Source of the DNA: DATFPQ01 sp035264765
Lineage (GTDB): Bacteria; Actinomycetota; Actinomycetes; Actinomycetales; Angustibacteraceae
NCBI GenBank assembly: GCA_035264765.1
Contig: DATFPQ010000088.1
Location: forward strand, 1 to 7,370
Direction: 5' to 3'
Length of the DNA stretch: 7,370 nt
Below, in pieces: positions 1-6,159 of this stretch (positions are counted from its first letter, which is position 1; every line of letters starts with the position of its first letter). The translations under genes were made by a program, and so were the position numbers. Under the pieces are notes generated by a model. That model worked only from the letters and a program-made list of their open reading frames with translations, did not search any database and was not told the origin of the DNA.

Positions 1-1
1 G

Positions 2-400
2 AAGTCGACCGAGGGCGGCATCACCTACGTCGAGTGGTCCTACGCCAAGGACAACAACCTCGGTGTCGCGCAGATCGACAACGGCGGCGGCCCCGTGGAG
101 CTCACCGGCGAGTCGGCGGGCAAGGCTCTGGTGGCCGCCAATCCCGCGGGCGAGGGCAACGACCTGAAGCTCGCCCTGGACTACACGACCAAGGCACCGG
201 GCACCTACCCGATCGTGCTGGTGACCTACGAGATCGTCTGCAGCAAGGGGCTGGATGCCACCAAGACGGCCGTGGAGAAGGCGTTCCTCGGCCACTACGC
301 CAGCGCCGAGGTGCAGCAGGGCCTGCAGGACATCGGCTACGCGCCGCTGCCCGAGGAGGTCCGCACGAAGGTCGAGACCGCCGTCCAGGCCATCAGCTGA
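2..400 (+). CDS. pstS: PstS phosphate-binding protein, C-terminal 132 residues (5' partial)
   Basis: This is the C-terminal part of the periplasmic or lipid-anchored phosphate-binding protein that delivers phosphate to PstCA. The frame opening at base 2 reads KSTEGGITYVEWSYAKDN and runs without interruption to TGA 398-400. Family landmarks are the G-x-I-x-Y-V-E-W/Y-x-Y-A segment near the start, the APGTYPIVLVTYEIV strand where 'YPI' is a PstS hallmark, and the terminal IGYAPLPEEVRTKVETAVQAIS, matching the usual GYxPLP-x-x-v-x-x-k end. The signal peptide and the N-terminal phosphate-binding loops lie outside the window. The gene is followed after about 100 bases by pstC in the same direction, which is the standard pst order. 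The identity rests on these motifs plus the downstream pstCAB genes and is firm. What cannot be judged is the N-terminus or the number of pstS paralogues. Confidence 0.95.
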   Translation, partial: KSTEGGITYVEWSYAKDNNLGVAQIDNGGGPVELTGESAGKALVAANPAGEGNDLKLALDYTTKAPGTYPIVLVTYEIVCSKGLDATKTAVEKAFLGHYASAEVQQGLQDIGYAPLPEEVRTKVETAVQAIS

Positions 401-419
401 GCACGACCCGATCGACCGC

Positions 420-457
420 TGCCCCTTCCGTGACCGACGTCGGTCGCGGAAGGGGCA
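420..457. terminator. 38-nt near-perfect palindrome between pstS and pstC (attenuator or partial terminator)
   Basis: The two arms pair at all 19 positions: TGCCCCTTCCG (420-430) pairs with CGGAAGGGGCA (447-457). The inner GACCGAC/GTCGGTC pair at 432-445, and T431/G446 is a wobble in RNA. In RNA this would fold to a very stable stem closed by a tetraloop. No T-tract follows, so it is not a classical U-tail terminator, though actinobacterial stems without U-tails can terminate or block 3' exonucleases. Its place just after pstS suggests that it trims or stabilises the pstS end of the operon transcript, so that more binding protein than permease is made. That role is inference; the palindrome itself is directly visible. 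Confidence 0.7.
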
Positions 458-490
458 CGGCGCCGTCCAGGACCACCCGCGCTGCCCTTC

Positions 491-495
491 AGGAG
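491..495 (+). promoter_or_regulatory. Ribosome binding site of pstC
   Basis: AGGAG lies 6 bases before ATG 502 and fixes the pstC start. The reading frame stays open far upstream (to base 34), but that extension is an out-of-frame shadow of pstS and carries no membrane or family features. Confidence 0.75.
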
Positions 496-501
496 CCCCC
501 A

Positions 502-1500
502 ATGTCCACCATCACCGGAGCGTCCGTCGTCGACACGGTCGACCAGGGCGGGCCCCCGGCCGGCGGCGGGTCGACCGGTCGCCTCGGCGACCGGTTGATG
601 GCCGGCGCGGCCAAGGGTGCCGGGATCCTGGTCATCGGCCTGGTGGTGCTCGTCGGTGCCTTCCTGCTGAGCCGGGCGGCTCCGGCCCTGGCGGCGAACC
701 AGGCGAACTTCGTGACCTCGCGCGTGTTCTCGGTGGACGGCGGCACCCTCCGCTTCGGCATCGCCGACCTGCTGTGGGTGACTCTCCTCAGCTCGGTCAT
801 CGCGATGGCCCTGGCCGTGCCGGTGGCCATCGGGGTGGCGCTGTTCATCACCCAGTACGCACCGCGGCGGCTGGCGACACCGGCCGCCTACCTGATCGAC
901 CTGCTCGCGGCCGTCCCGTCCATCGTCTACGGCCTCTGGGGCGCCAAGGTGCTGCTGCAGCCTTACCGCGAGCACGTGCAGGACCCCCTGGCCCACGCCC
1001 TCGGCTGGATCCCGCTGTTCCGCAGCACGAGCGTGTCGGCCGGGACGATCCTGCTGGTCTCGATCGTGCTGGCCATCATGATCCTGCCGATCATCACGGC
1101 ACTATCGCGCGAGGTGTTCGCCCAGACGCCTGTGGCGCACAAGGAGGGCGCGCTCGCCCTTGGTGCGACGCGCTGGGAGATGATCCGCACGGCGGTGCTG
1201 CCGTTCGGCCGGCCCGGCGTCATCTCGGCGTCGATGCTGGGCCTCGGCCGCGCGCTCGGCGAGACCATCGCCGTCACCATCATCCTGAGCACGCTGCCGG
1301 GCGGCGCACCGTGGTCGTTCTCGGTGTTCAACGGCGGCGAGACGTTCGCCTCGCGCATCGCCAACAACGCCGCGGAGTTCGACACCCCTGCCAAGACCGG
1401 CGCCTTCATCGCCGCGGGCCTCGTGCTGTTCCTCCTGACCTTCGCCGTCAACGCGGTGGCCCGCATCGTTATCGAGCGCAGGAAGGCCTTCACCGAATGA
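502..1500 (+). CDS. pstC: PstC, phosphate ABC transporter permease subunit
   Basis: One of two membrane subunits that form the phosphate channel of PstSCAB in the cytoplasmic membrane; it docks PstS outside and PstB inside. The 332-residue product has a Gly/Pro-rich cytoplasmic N-tail (about 1-35) and then six hydrophobic segments near 38-60, 90-117, 127-150, 177-200, 238-264 and 300-323. The coupling ('EAA') loop is EGALALGATRWEMI at 215-228, with the conserved LGRALGETIAV at 248-258. The segments AVPVAIGVALFI (105-116) and LLAAVPSIVYGLWG (134-147) match the PstC family. Length is normal. The start is ATG 502, behind AGGAG. The stop TGA 1498-1500 overlaps the ATG of pstA by 4 bases, so translation of the two permeases is probably coupled. 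PstC rather than PstA is chosen from gene order and from these segments. Confidence 0.96.
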   Translation: MSTITGASVVDTVDQGGPPAGGGSTGRLGDRLMAGAAKGAGILVIGLVVLVGAFLLSRAAPALAANQANFVTSRVFSVDGGTLRFGIADLLWVTLLSSVIAMALAVPVAIGVALFITQYAPRRLATPAAYLIDLLAAVPSIVYGLWGAKVLLQPYREHVQDPLAHALGWIPLFRSTSVSAGTILLVSIVLAIMILPIITALSREVFAQTPVAHKEGALALGATRWEMIRTAVLPFGRPGVISASMLGLGRALGETIAVTIILSTLPGGAPWSFSVFNGGETFASRIANNAAEFDTPAKTGAFIAAGLVLFLLTFAVNAVARIVIERRKAFTE

Positions 1501-2405
1501 CCGCCCTCGCCCCTCCCGAGCGCCTGACCGTCGTCCCGGCGGGCCTGGCCAAGCCGTCCGGACGCCGGTCGGTCACCAACCTCGCGGCGACCGTGCTCGT
1601 CACCCTGGCGTTCGTCATCGCGGTGGTTCCGCTCGTCTGGATCCTGTGGACGGTGCTCAGCAAGGGCCTCACGCTGCTCTTCGACCAGCAGTGGTGGCTG
1701 AACTCCCAGCGCGGCATCACCTCGCGCCGCGAGGGTGGCGGCGCGTACCACGCCATTCTGGGCACGCTGCTGCAGGCGGCCGTCACCGCGCTCATCTCGG
1801 TGCCGATCGGCGTCCTCACCGCGATCTACCTGGTCGAGTACGGTCGGGGCCGCCTGGCCCGGGCGGTGAGCTTCATGGTCGACATCCTCACCGGCATCCC
1901 CTCGATCGTGGCGGCCCTCTTCATCTACGCCCTGTGGGTGACCACGTTCGGCCTCGACCGCGTCGGCGTGTCCGTCTCGTTCGCCCTGGTGCTGCTGATG
2001 GTCCCCGTGGTCGTGCGGTCGACCGAGGAGATGCTGAAGCTGGTGCCCAACGAGCTGCGGGAGGCGTCCTACGCCCTGGGCGTCCCGAAGTGGCGCACCA
2101 TCTCGAGCATCGTGCTGCCGACCGCGTTCAGCGGCATCGTCACCGGCGTTCTGCTCGGGCTGGCCCGCGTCATGGGCGAGACCGCCCCGCTGCTGATCCT
2201 CGGCCCGTACTCGAAGTCGATCAACACCGACCTGTTCCACGGCTTCATGGCCGCGCTGCCCACGATGATCAACCAGGACCGCACCGAGGCGCTGCAGCCT
2301 GCGGTCGAACGGGTCTGGGCCGCTGCCCTGACGCTGGTGCTCCTCGTCATGGCACTCAACATCCTCGGGCGCGTCGTCGCCCACTTCAGCTCCGTCCGGA
2401 AGTAA
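1497..2405 (+). CDS. pstA: PstA, phosphate ABC transporter permease subunit
   Basis: The second membrane subunit of the phosphate importer, pairing with PstC. The 302-residue product has a short N-tail and about six hydrophobic segments, near 30-55, 86-112, 124-150, 158-173, 208-236 and 273-294. Key motifs are DILTGIPSIVAALFIYALW (129-147), the coupling loop REASYALGVPKWRTI (188-202) and GLARVMGETAPLLILGP (221-237), where GETAPL is characteristic of PstA. The conserved FHGFMAALPTMI stretch lies near 247-258. The start is ATG 1497, inside the end of pstC (ATGA overlap). The frame is open much further upstream, but that part is an Arg/Pro-rich shadow of pstC and is rejected. The end, TAA 2403-2405, merges into the ribosome binding site of pstB. 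Confidence 0.96.
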   Translation: MTALAPPERLTVVPAGLAKPSGRRSVTNLAATVLVTLAFVIAVVPLVWILWTVLSKGLTLLFDQQWWLNSQRGITSRREGGGAYHAILGTLLQAAVTALISVPIGVLTAIYLVEYGRGRLARAVSFMVDILTGIPSIVAALFIYALWVTTFGLDRVGVSVSFALVLLMVPVVVRSTEEMLKLVPNELREASYALGVPKWRTISSIVLPTAFSGIVTGVLLGLARVMGETAPLLILGPYSKSINTDLFHGFMAALPTMINQDRTEALQPAVERVWAAALTLVLLVMALNILGRVVAHFSSVRK

Positions 2406-2408
2406 GGA
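2404..2408 (+). promoter_or_regulatory. Ribosome binding site of pstB overlapping the pstA stop
   Basis: AAGGA uses the last two bases of the pstA stop TAA and lies 11 bases before ATG 2420. Ribosomes ending pstA would therefore sit on the initiation site of pstB, which supports coupled synthesis of permease and ATPase. Confidence 0.6.
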
Positions 2409-2419
2409 ACACCACAGTC

Positions 2420-3196
2420 ATGGGCAAGCGGATCGACGTCCGGGACCTGAACGTCTACTACGGCACCTTCAAGGCGGTCGAGGACGTCACGATGACCATC
2501 GAGCCGCGGTCGGTCACGGCATTCATCGGGCCGTCCGGCTGCGGCAAGTCCACGTACCTGCGGACCCTGAACCGGATGCACGAGGTCGTCCCCGGCGGTC
2601 GGGTCGAAGGGTACGTCGGGCTTGACGACCAGGACCTGTACGCCAGCTCGGTCGACCCGGTCGCGGTCCGGCGTACGGTCGGGATGGTGTTCCAGCGGCC
2701 GAACCCGTTCCCCACCATGTCGATCTTCGACAACGTGGCGTCCGGGCTGAGGCTGAACGGCGTCCGGAACAAGAAGCGGCTCGCCGAGGCGGTGGAGACG
2801 TCCCTGCGGGGCGCCAACCTCTGGACCGAGGTCAAGGACCGGCTGGACAAGCCGGGCGCGGGGCTGTCCGGCGGCCAGCAGCAGCGGCTGTGCATCGCCC
2901 GAGCCATCGCGGTGGAGCCGCAGGTACTGCTCATGGACGAGCCGTGCTCCGCGCTCGACCCGATCTCGACGCTGGCGATCGAGGACCTCATCTGCCAGCT
3001 GAAGAACCGCTACACGATCGTGATCGTGACGCACAACATGCAGCAGGCGTCCCGGGTGTCGGACCGCACGGCGTTCTTCAACCTCGCCGCCACCGGTAAG
3101 CCCGGCCGGCTGATCGAGATGGACGCCACCCAGAAGATCTTCAGCAACCCCAGCGAGCGGGCCACCGAGGACTACATCTCCGGCCGCTTCGGCTGA
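2420..3196 (+). CDS. pstB: PstB, phosphate ABC transporter ATP-binding protein
   Basis: The cytoplasmic ATPase that powers PstCA. The 258-residue product has the complete ABC motif set: Walker A GPSGCGKST (37-45), Q-loop Gln92 in VFQRPNPFP, signature LSGGQQQR (149-156), Walker B VLLMDEP (169-175), D-loop SALD (177-180) and H-loop His205 in VTHNMQQA. PstB-specific features are the N-terminal DLNVYYG, LRTLNRMHEVVPGGRVEG after Walker A, the NPFPTMSIFDNVASGLRL segment, PCSALDPIST, and the end TEDYISGRFG. Length is typical. The start is ATG 2420. No phoU follows: the next gene is unrelated, and the pst operon probably ends here, with the 3251-3318 palindrome 54 bases after the stop. Confidence 0.98.
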   Translation: MGKRIDVRDLNVYYGTFKAVEDVTMTIEPRSVTAFIGPSGCGKSTYLRTLNRMHEVVPGGRVEGYVGLDDQDLYASSVDPVAVRRTVGMVFQRPNPFPTMSIFDNVASGLRLNGVRNKKRLAEAVETSLRGANLWTEVKDRLDKPGAGLSGGQQQRLCIARAIAVEPQVLLMDEPCSALDPISTLAIEDLICQLKNRYTIVIVTHNMQQASRVSDRTAFFNLAATGKPGRLIEMDATQKIFSNPSERATEDYISGRFG

Positions 3197-3250
3197 GCGT
3201 CCCCGCGGGCGGCACCCGTCGTTCCGGCTCCCGTGCATGCCGCACCCCCT

Positions 3251-3318
3251 CTTTGCGCGCGCTATGCCGGTTGGGGAGGCCCTCGACGGCCGAACCCACC
3301 GGCATTCGGCGCGCAAAG
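3251..3318. repeat. 68-nt palindromic repeat, left copy
   Basis: Arms at 3251-3271 and 3298-3318 each fit CTTTGCGCGC-N4-TGCCGGT (the second on the reverse strand) and are separated by 26 bases. N4 is GCTA in the left arm and CGAA in the right arm read on the minus strand, so these four bases do not pair with each other, while the 10-base and 7-base blocks pair perfectly. The spacer can also form a small GGCC/GGCC stem (3278-3281 with 3288-3291). It lies 54 bases after pstB and 97 bases before the nuclease-like gene. It could help end the pst transcript, but AAAG rather than a T-tract follows the stem. A related copy lies at 4450-4517. Confidence 0.85.
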
Positions 3319-3394
3319 GCGGCGGCGAGGCGGCTCAGCGGGGGTGCGCCCGCCGACATCCACAGGTTGACGGTCGACGGCCCGGGCCGACCTC

Positions 3395-3399
3395 AGGAG
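3395..3399 (+). promoter_or_regulatory. Shine-Dalgarno-like AGGAG, oddly spaced
   Basis: AGGAG is the only good ribosome binding site before the nuclease-like gene, but it is 16 bases from that gene's GTG 3416. It is ideally placed (8 bases) before another GTG at 3408 in a different frame, which opens only a 23-codon reading frame ending at TGA 3477-3479. Upstream lie a GC palindrome CGGCCCGGGCCG (3378-3389) and a TTGACG hexamer (3367-3372) that could be a -35 element; no convincing -10 is seen. Confidence 0.4.
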
Positions 3400-3415
3400 C
3401 CGCCATCGTGGACCG

Positions 3416-4435
3416 GTGCCGCCCGACCCGCCTCTGCCCGACGTCTTCAGCGCCGGGACGGCGGCCAGCGCCGGGCTGACCCACCACGCGATCGCCCACC
3501 GCATCCGCACCGGGCGATGGCTTCGGCTGCGCCGGGGCGTCTTCTGCCGTGCCGACACCTGGTCGGCCCTCGGCGCACGGGCCCGGCACCTGCTCCTTAC
3601 CCGGGCGGAGCTGCTCTCGATCGGCCGGGGACGAGTCGTGAGCCACGAGAGCGCAGCCGCGGCGTGGGGCCTGCCGCTGCCGTCTGCCGGCCTGGGACCG
3701 GTGTGGACGACGGACGGCGACCTCGGCCGTTCGGCGCGGCGCAGCCGCGACCGGGTCGTGGAGGTGGCCAGCCTGCGCCCGCACGACGTGGTGCTGCTGG
3801 ACGGGCTGGCGGTGACCGCGGAGACGAGGACGGTGGCAGACTGCCTGCGCCACCAGACGCTGACCGACGCCGTGGCGGTGGGTGACAGCGCCCTGCGCGG
3901 ACGTCTGACCACCGTGCCGCAGATCGACGAGACCCTGCGCTTCCAGGCCGGCTGGCCGTACGTCGGCAGGGCGCGCGCGGCTCTCCCCCTGCTGGACCCA
4001 CGCCGCGAGACACCGCTGGAGTCGCAGTCGTTCGCGGCGCTGTGGCAGTGCGGGATCCCGCTGCCCTGCGCGCAGGTGTACGTGTACGACGCCGAGGGCC
4101 AGTTCGTGGCCATCGTCGATGCGCTGTGGATCGCTGCCGGCCTGGTCGGCGAGTGCGACGGGAGGACCAAGTACGACCTGGACCTCGTCCAGCGCCGGGA
4201 TCCCGAGGTCGTCCGGTCCGCTCTGCTCCGGGAGAAGGTCCGCGAGGACCGGCTGCGAGGCACCCAGCTGGGCGTGATCCGGTGGGGTACCTGGGACGTG
4301 CGGCCCGACCTATCCGGGCTGGCCCGGCGCGTGCGCGCCGCCATGGCGACCGGCGGCCTGCGCCGCTTCACCGGACAGCTACGGCTCAGCCGGTCGCCGT
4401 CCGACGTTATCGACCTGGCGGCCTACCTCCGCTGA
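3416..4435 (+). CDS. AbiEi-antitoxin-like N-terminal domain with DUF559/Vsr-like PD-(D/E)XK nuclease-like C-terminal domain
   Basis: 339 residues. Residues 8-45 (PDVFSAGTAASAGLTHHAIA, then RTGRWLRLRRGVF) match the winged-helix N-terminus shared by type IV antitoxins of the AbiEi family. The middle has the usual VVSHESAAAAWGLPLP (74-89) and ETRTVADCLRH (136-146). Residues 198-295 look like the endonuclease-fold domain common in actinobacterial DUF559-type proteins: acidic Glu198/Glu202, Asp235 in FVAIVDALW, then GECDGRTKYD (245-254) giving Glu246, Asp248 and Lys252, and finally LLREKVREDRLRGTQLGVIRW (270-290). The key acidic residues are present, so activity is possible, but none has been shown. 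No AbiEii nucleotidyltransferase toxin is adjacent, so this is an orphan. GTG 3416 is the only start candidate after the in-frame stop at 3368. The gene lies between two related palindromes and between two phosphate-transport units. Its biological role is unknown; DNA binding or cleavage is inferred. Confidence 0.85.
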   Translation: MPPDPPLPDVFSAGTAASAGLTHHAIAHRIRTGRWLRLRRGVFCRADTWSALGARARHLLLTRAELLSIGRGRVVSHESAAAAWGLPLPSAGLGPVWTTDGDLGRSARRSRDRVVEVASLRPHDVVLLDGLAVTAETRTVADCLRHQTLTDAVAVGDSALRGRLTTVPQIDETLRFQAGWPYVGRARAALPLLDPRRETPLESQSFAALWQCGIPLPCAQVYVYDAEGQFVAIVDALWIAAGLVGECDGRTKYDLDLVQRRDPEVVRSALLREKVREDRLRGTQLGVIRWGTWDVRPDLSGLARRVRAAMATGGLRRFTGQLRLSRSPSDVIDLAAYLR

Positions 4436-4449
4436 GCCCCGCCCCGGCC

Positions 4450-4517
4450 CTTTGCGCGCGGTCTGCCGGTCGAAACGCCTCCCAAGCCTGCCGAACACCG
4501 GCACACCGCGCGCAAAG
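4450..4517. repeat. 68-nt palindromic repeat, right copy
   Basis: Arms at 4450-4470 and 4497-4517 fit the same CTTTGCGCGC-N4-TGCCGGT pattern with the same 26-base spacer as the left copy. They pair at 20 of 21 positions; the single mismatch is C4463 with C4504. The copy begins 14 bases after the stop of the nuclease-like gene and ends 23 bases before the stop of the convergent pit gene. It is therefore well placed to act as a bidirectional terminator or barrier between converging transcripts. The spacer sequences of the two copies differ, but both carry CCGAAC near the right arm. Confidence 0.87.
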
Positions 4518-4540
4518 AGCTGCGCGGGAGCACGGGGCGG

Positions 4541-5533
4541 TCAGCGGAAGAGCGCGATCGCGCCGTAGCAGGCGGCGGCAGCCAGGCCGGCGCCGGGGAA
4601 GGTGAGCACCCAGGCGCCCACGATGTTGCCGGCGACGCCCCAGCGCACCGCGGACAGGCGCTTGGTGGCGCCGACCCCCATGATCGACGACGTGATCGTG
4701 TGGGTGGTCGAGATCGGCGCGCCGAAGGTGACGCCGGCGACGTAGAGGATGGACGCCGCGGTGGTCTCGGCGGCGAAGCCGTGCGGCGGGTCGAGGTGGA
4801 TGATCCGGCGGCCCAGGGTGCGCATGATCCGCCAGCCGCCGGCGTAGGTCCCCGCCGAGATCACGACGGCCGACATGGCGAGCACCCACAGCGGGATGCT
4901 GTCGCCGGTGTGGAACCCGCCGATGGTGAGCGCCAGGACCACGACGCCCGCCGTCTTCGAGGCGTCCTGCAGGCCGTGCCCGAGGGCCATCGCTGCCGCC
5001 GAGACGGTCTGAGCATGCCGGAAGCCGCGGGACGCGCGGCCCGGGTGGGTCCGCCGGAACAGCCACAGGATCGCGACCATGACGAGGTAGCCGAGCATCA
5101 CGCCCACGATCGGCGAGATCACCATCGGGATGACGACCTTGTCGAGGATGCCCGCCCACTCCACCGTGGCGCTCGCGGCGAGCGCAGCACCGCCGAGGCC
5201 GCCGATCAGCGCGTGGGACGAGGACGACGGCAGCCCGAACCACCAGGTCAGCAGGTTCCAGGCGGTCGCGCCCACCAGCGCGGCGGCGCAGATGACCAGG
5301 CCGGCGATGCCCTGCGGCGGGTCGATGATCCCGCTGCCCACCGTCGCCGCGACCTTGGTCCCGAAGAAGGCACCGATCAGGTTGCAGACGGCAGCCATGA
5401 GCAGGGCCACGCGGGGGGTGAGTGCGCGGGTCGACACCGACGTCGCGATGGCGTTCGCCGCGTCATGGAAGCCGTTGGTGTAGTTGAACCCCATCGCCAG
5501 GGCAATGACGATGATCGTCGCAAGCAGCTCCAC
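4541..5533 (-). CDS. pit: PiT-family low-affinity inorganic phosphate permease
   Basis: A cytoplasmic-membrane symporter of the PHO4 (PF01384) family, which takes up phosphate, typically as a metal-phosphate complex with protons in bacteria. The 330-residue product shows the duplicated signature of the family. The N-terminal half has GFNYTNGFHDAANAIATS (15-32) and WWFGLPSSSSHALIGGLGG (97-115). The C-terminal half has MALGHGLQDASKTAGVV (182-198) and VTFGAPISTTHTITSSIMG (268-286). About ten hydrophobic segments can be traced. At 330 residues it is of the short bacterial type. The start is GTG (complement 5531-5533), preceded by AAGGAG (complement of 5545-5550) at 11 bases, which lies inside the end of the upstream gene. 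Only 5 bases separate the two genes, so they form an operon. The 3' end converges on the nuclease-like gene. Confidence 0.95.
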   Translation of the reverse strand: MELLATIIVIALAMGFNYTNGFHDAANAIATSVSTRALTPRVALLMAAVCNLIGAFFGTKVAATVGSGIIDPPQGIAGLVICAAALVGATAWNLLTWWFGLPSSSSHALIGGLGGAALAASATVEWAGILDKVVIPMVISPIVGVMLGYLVMVAILWLFRRTHPGRASRGFRHAQTVSAAAMALGHGLQDASKTAGVVVLALTIGGFHTGDSIPLWVLAMSAVVISAGTYAGGWRIMRTLGRRIIHLDPPHGFAAETTAASILYVAGVTFGAPISTTHTITSSIMGVGATKRLSAVRWGVAGNIVGAWVLTFPGAGLAAAACYGAIALFR

Positions 5534-5538
5534 GGACG

Positions 5539-6159
5539 TCAGGACTCCTTGACGGCGATGCTCTCGACCGTGTGGGCGACCTTCTCGAAGGCGTCGGCGG
5601 CGGCCTCGAGCTCGTCGATGACCTCCTTGAGTTTCATGATCGCCGTCGCCTTCAGGTCGCCGTTGAACAGCTCCGCCAGCAGCCGCCGGTACTCCTGATC
5701 GGCCTGGTTCTCGAGCCGGTTGATCTCGATCCAGTACTCGGCGAGGTCCTGCATGGAGCGCAGCCGGGGCATCGCCTCGGCGGTCAGCTCGGACATCCGG
5801 ACCAGCACCTCGACCTGGCTGCTGACGCCCTTCGGCAGGGTGCCGAGCTGGTACAGCACGATCAGGTCGGCCGCGGCCTCCATCAGGTCCATGCAGTCGT
5901 CCAGGGTGGACGCCAGCGTGTAGATGTCCTCCCGGTCGAAGGGCGTGATGAACGACGAGTTCACCTTGCGCAGCAGCTCGTGGGTCGACTCGTCCGCCGC
6001 GTGCTCGGCGTCACGCAGCCGCCGGGCCAGCTCCTCACGGCCGGCCGCGTCCGCACCGACCAGCTGGGTCAGCAGGGCGCTTCCGTCGACCAGGTGCCCC
6101 GCGGATCGGGCGAACATGTCGTAGAAACTCGTGTCCTGCGGGGTCAGGCGAAATCGCAC
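5539..6159 (-). CDS. DUF47 / PhoU-like Pit accessory protein
   Basis: A 206-residue, almost wholly helical cytoplasmic protein of the DUF47 (PF01865, PhoU-like) family, usually encoded directly before pit and thought to modulate that permease. It begins MRFRLTPQDTSFYDMFARSAGHL, the standard opening of the actinobacterial members. PhoU-type acidic clusters, which bind metal in relatives, are EHAADES (52-58), DDCMDLMEAAADL (87-99) and NRLENQADQEYRR (147-159). The final helix is KLKEVIDELEAAADAFEKVAHTVESIAVKE. The start is set at GTG (complement 6157-6159), preceded by GGAG at 6 bases. The frame stays open to 6303, but the extra 48 residues are Arg/Pro/Gly-rich and absent from the family's usual start. 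It is the first gene of the unit, with pit 5 bases downstream. Confidence 0.93.
   Translation of the reverse strand: MRFRLTPQDTSFYDMFARSAGHLVDGSALLTQLVGADAAGREELARRLRDAEHAADESTHELLRKVNSSFITPFDREDIYTLASTLDDCMDLMEAAADLIVLYQLGTLPKGVSSQVEVLVRMSELTAEAMPRLRSMQDLAEYWIEINRLENQADQEYRRLLAELFNGDLKATAIMKLKEVIDELEAAADAFEKVAHTVESIAVKES

Noticed and set aside
34..501. Upstream extension of the pstC frame
   Set aside because: It runs out of frame through pstS, is Arg/Gly/Gln-rich, and lacks a ribosome site; ATG 502 has AGGAG at 6 bases.
963..2384. Long minus-strand open frame of 473 codons opposite pstC/pstA
   Set aside because: It is Arg/Gly/His/Asp-rich without family motifs, and lies opposite two well-recognised permease genes; a GC-rich antisense shadow.
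2069..3316. Minus-strand open frame of 415 codons opposite pstA/pstB
   Set aside because: Composition is typical of an antisense shadow, and the opposite strand carries the complete PstB motif set.
3251..4517. CRISPR array interpretation of the repeated motifs
   Set aside because: Only two inverted pairs exist, more than 1 kb apart, with a gene between them; there is no regular repeat-spacer ladder.
4450..4517. Classical intrinsic terminator with U-tail
   Set aside because: AAAG rather than a T-tract follows the stem on the plus strand, and likewise on the minus strand; a termination role remains possible but not by the classical form.
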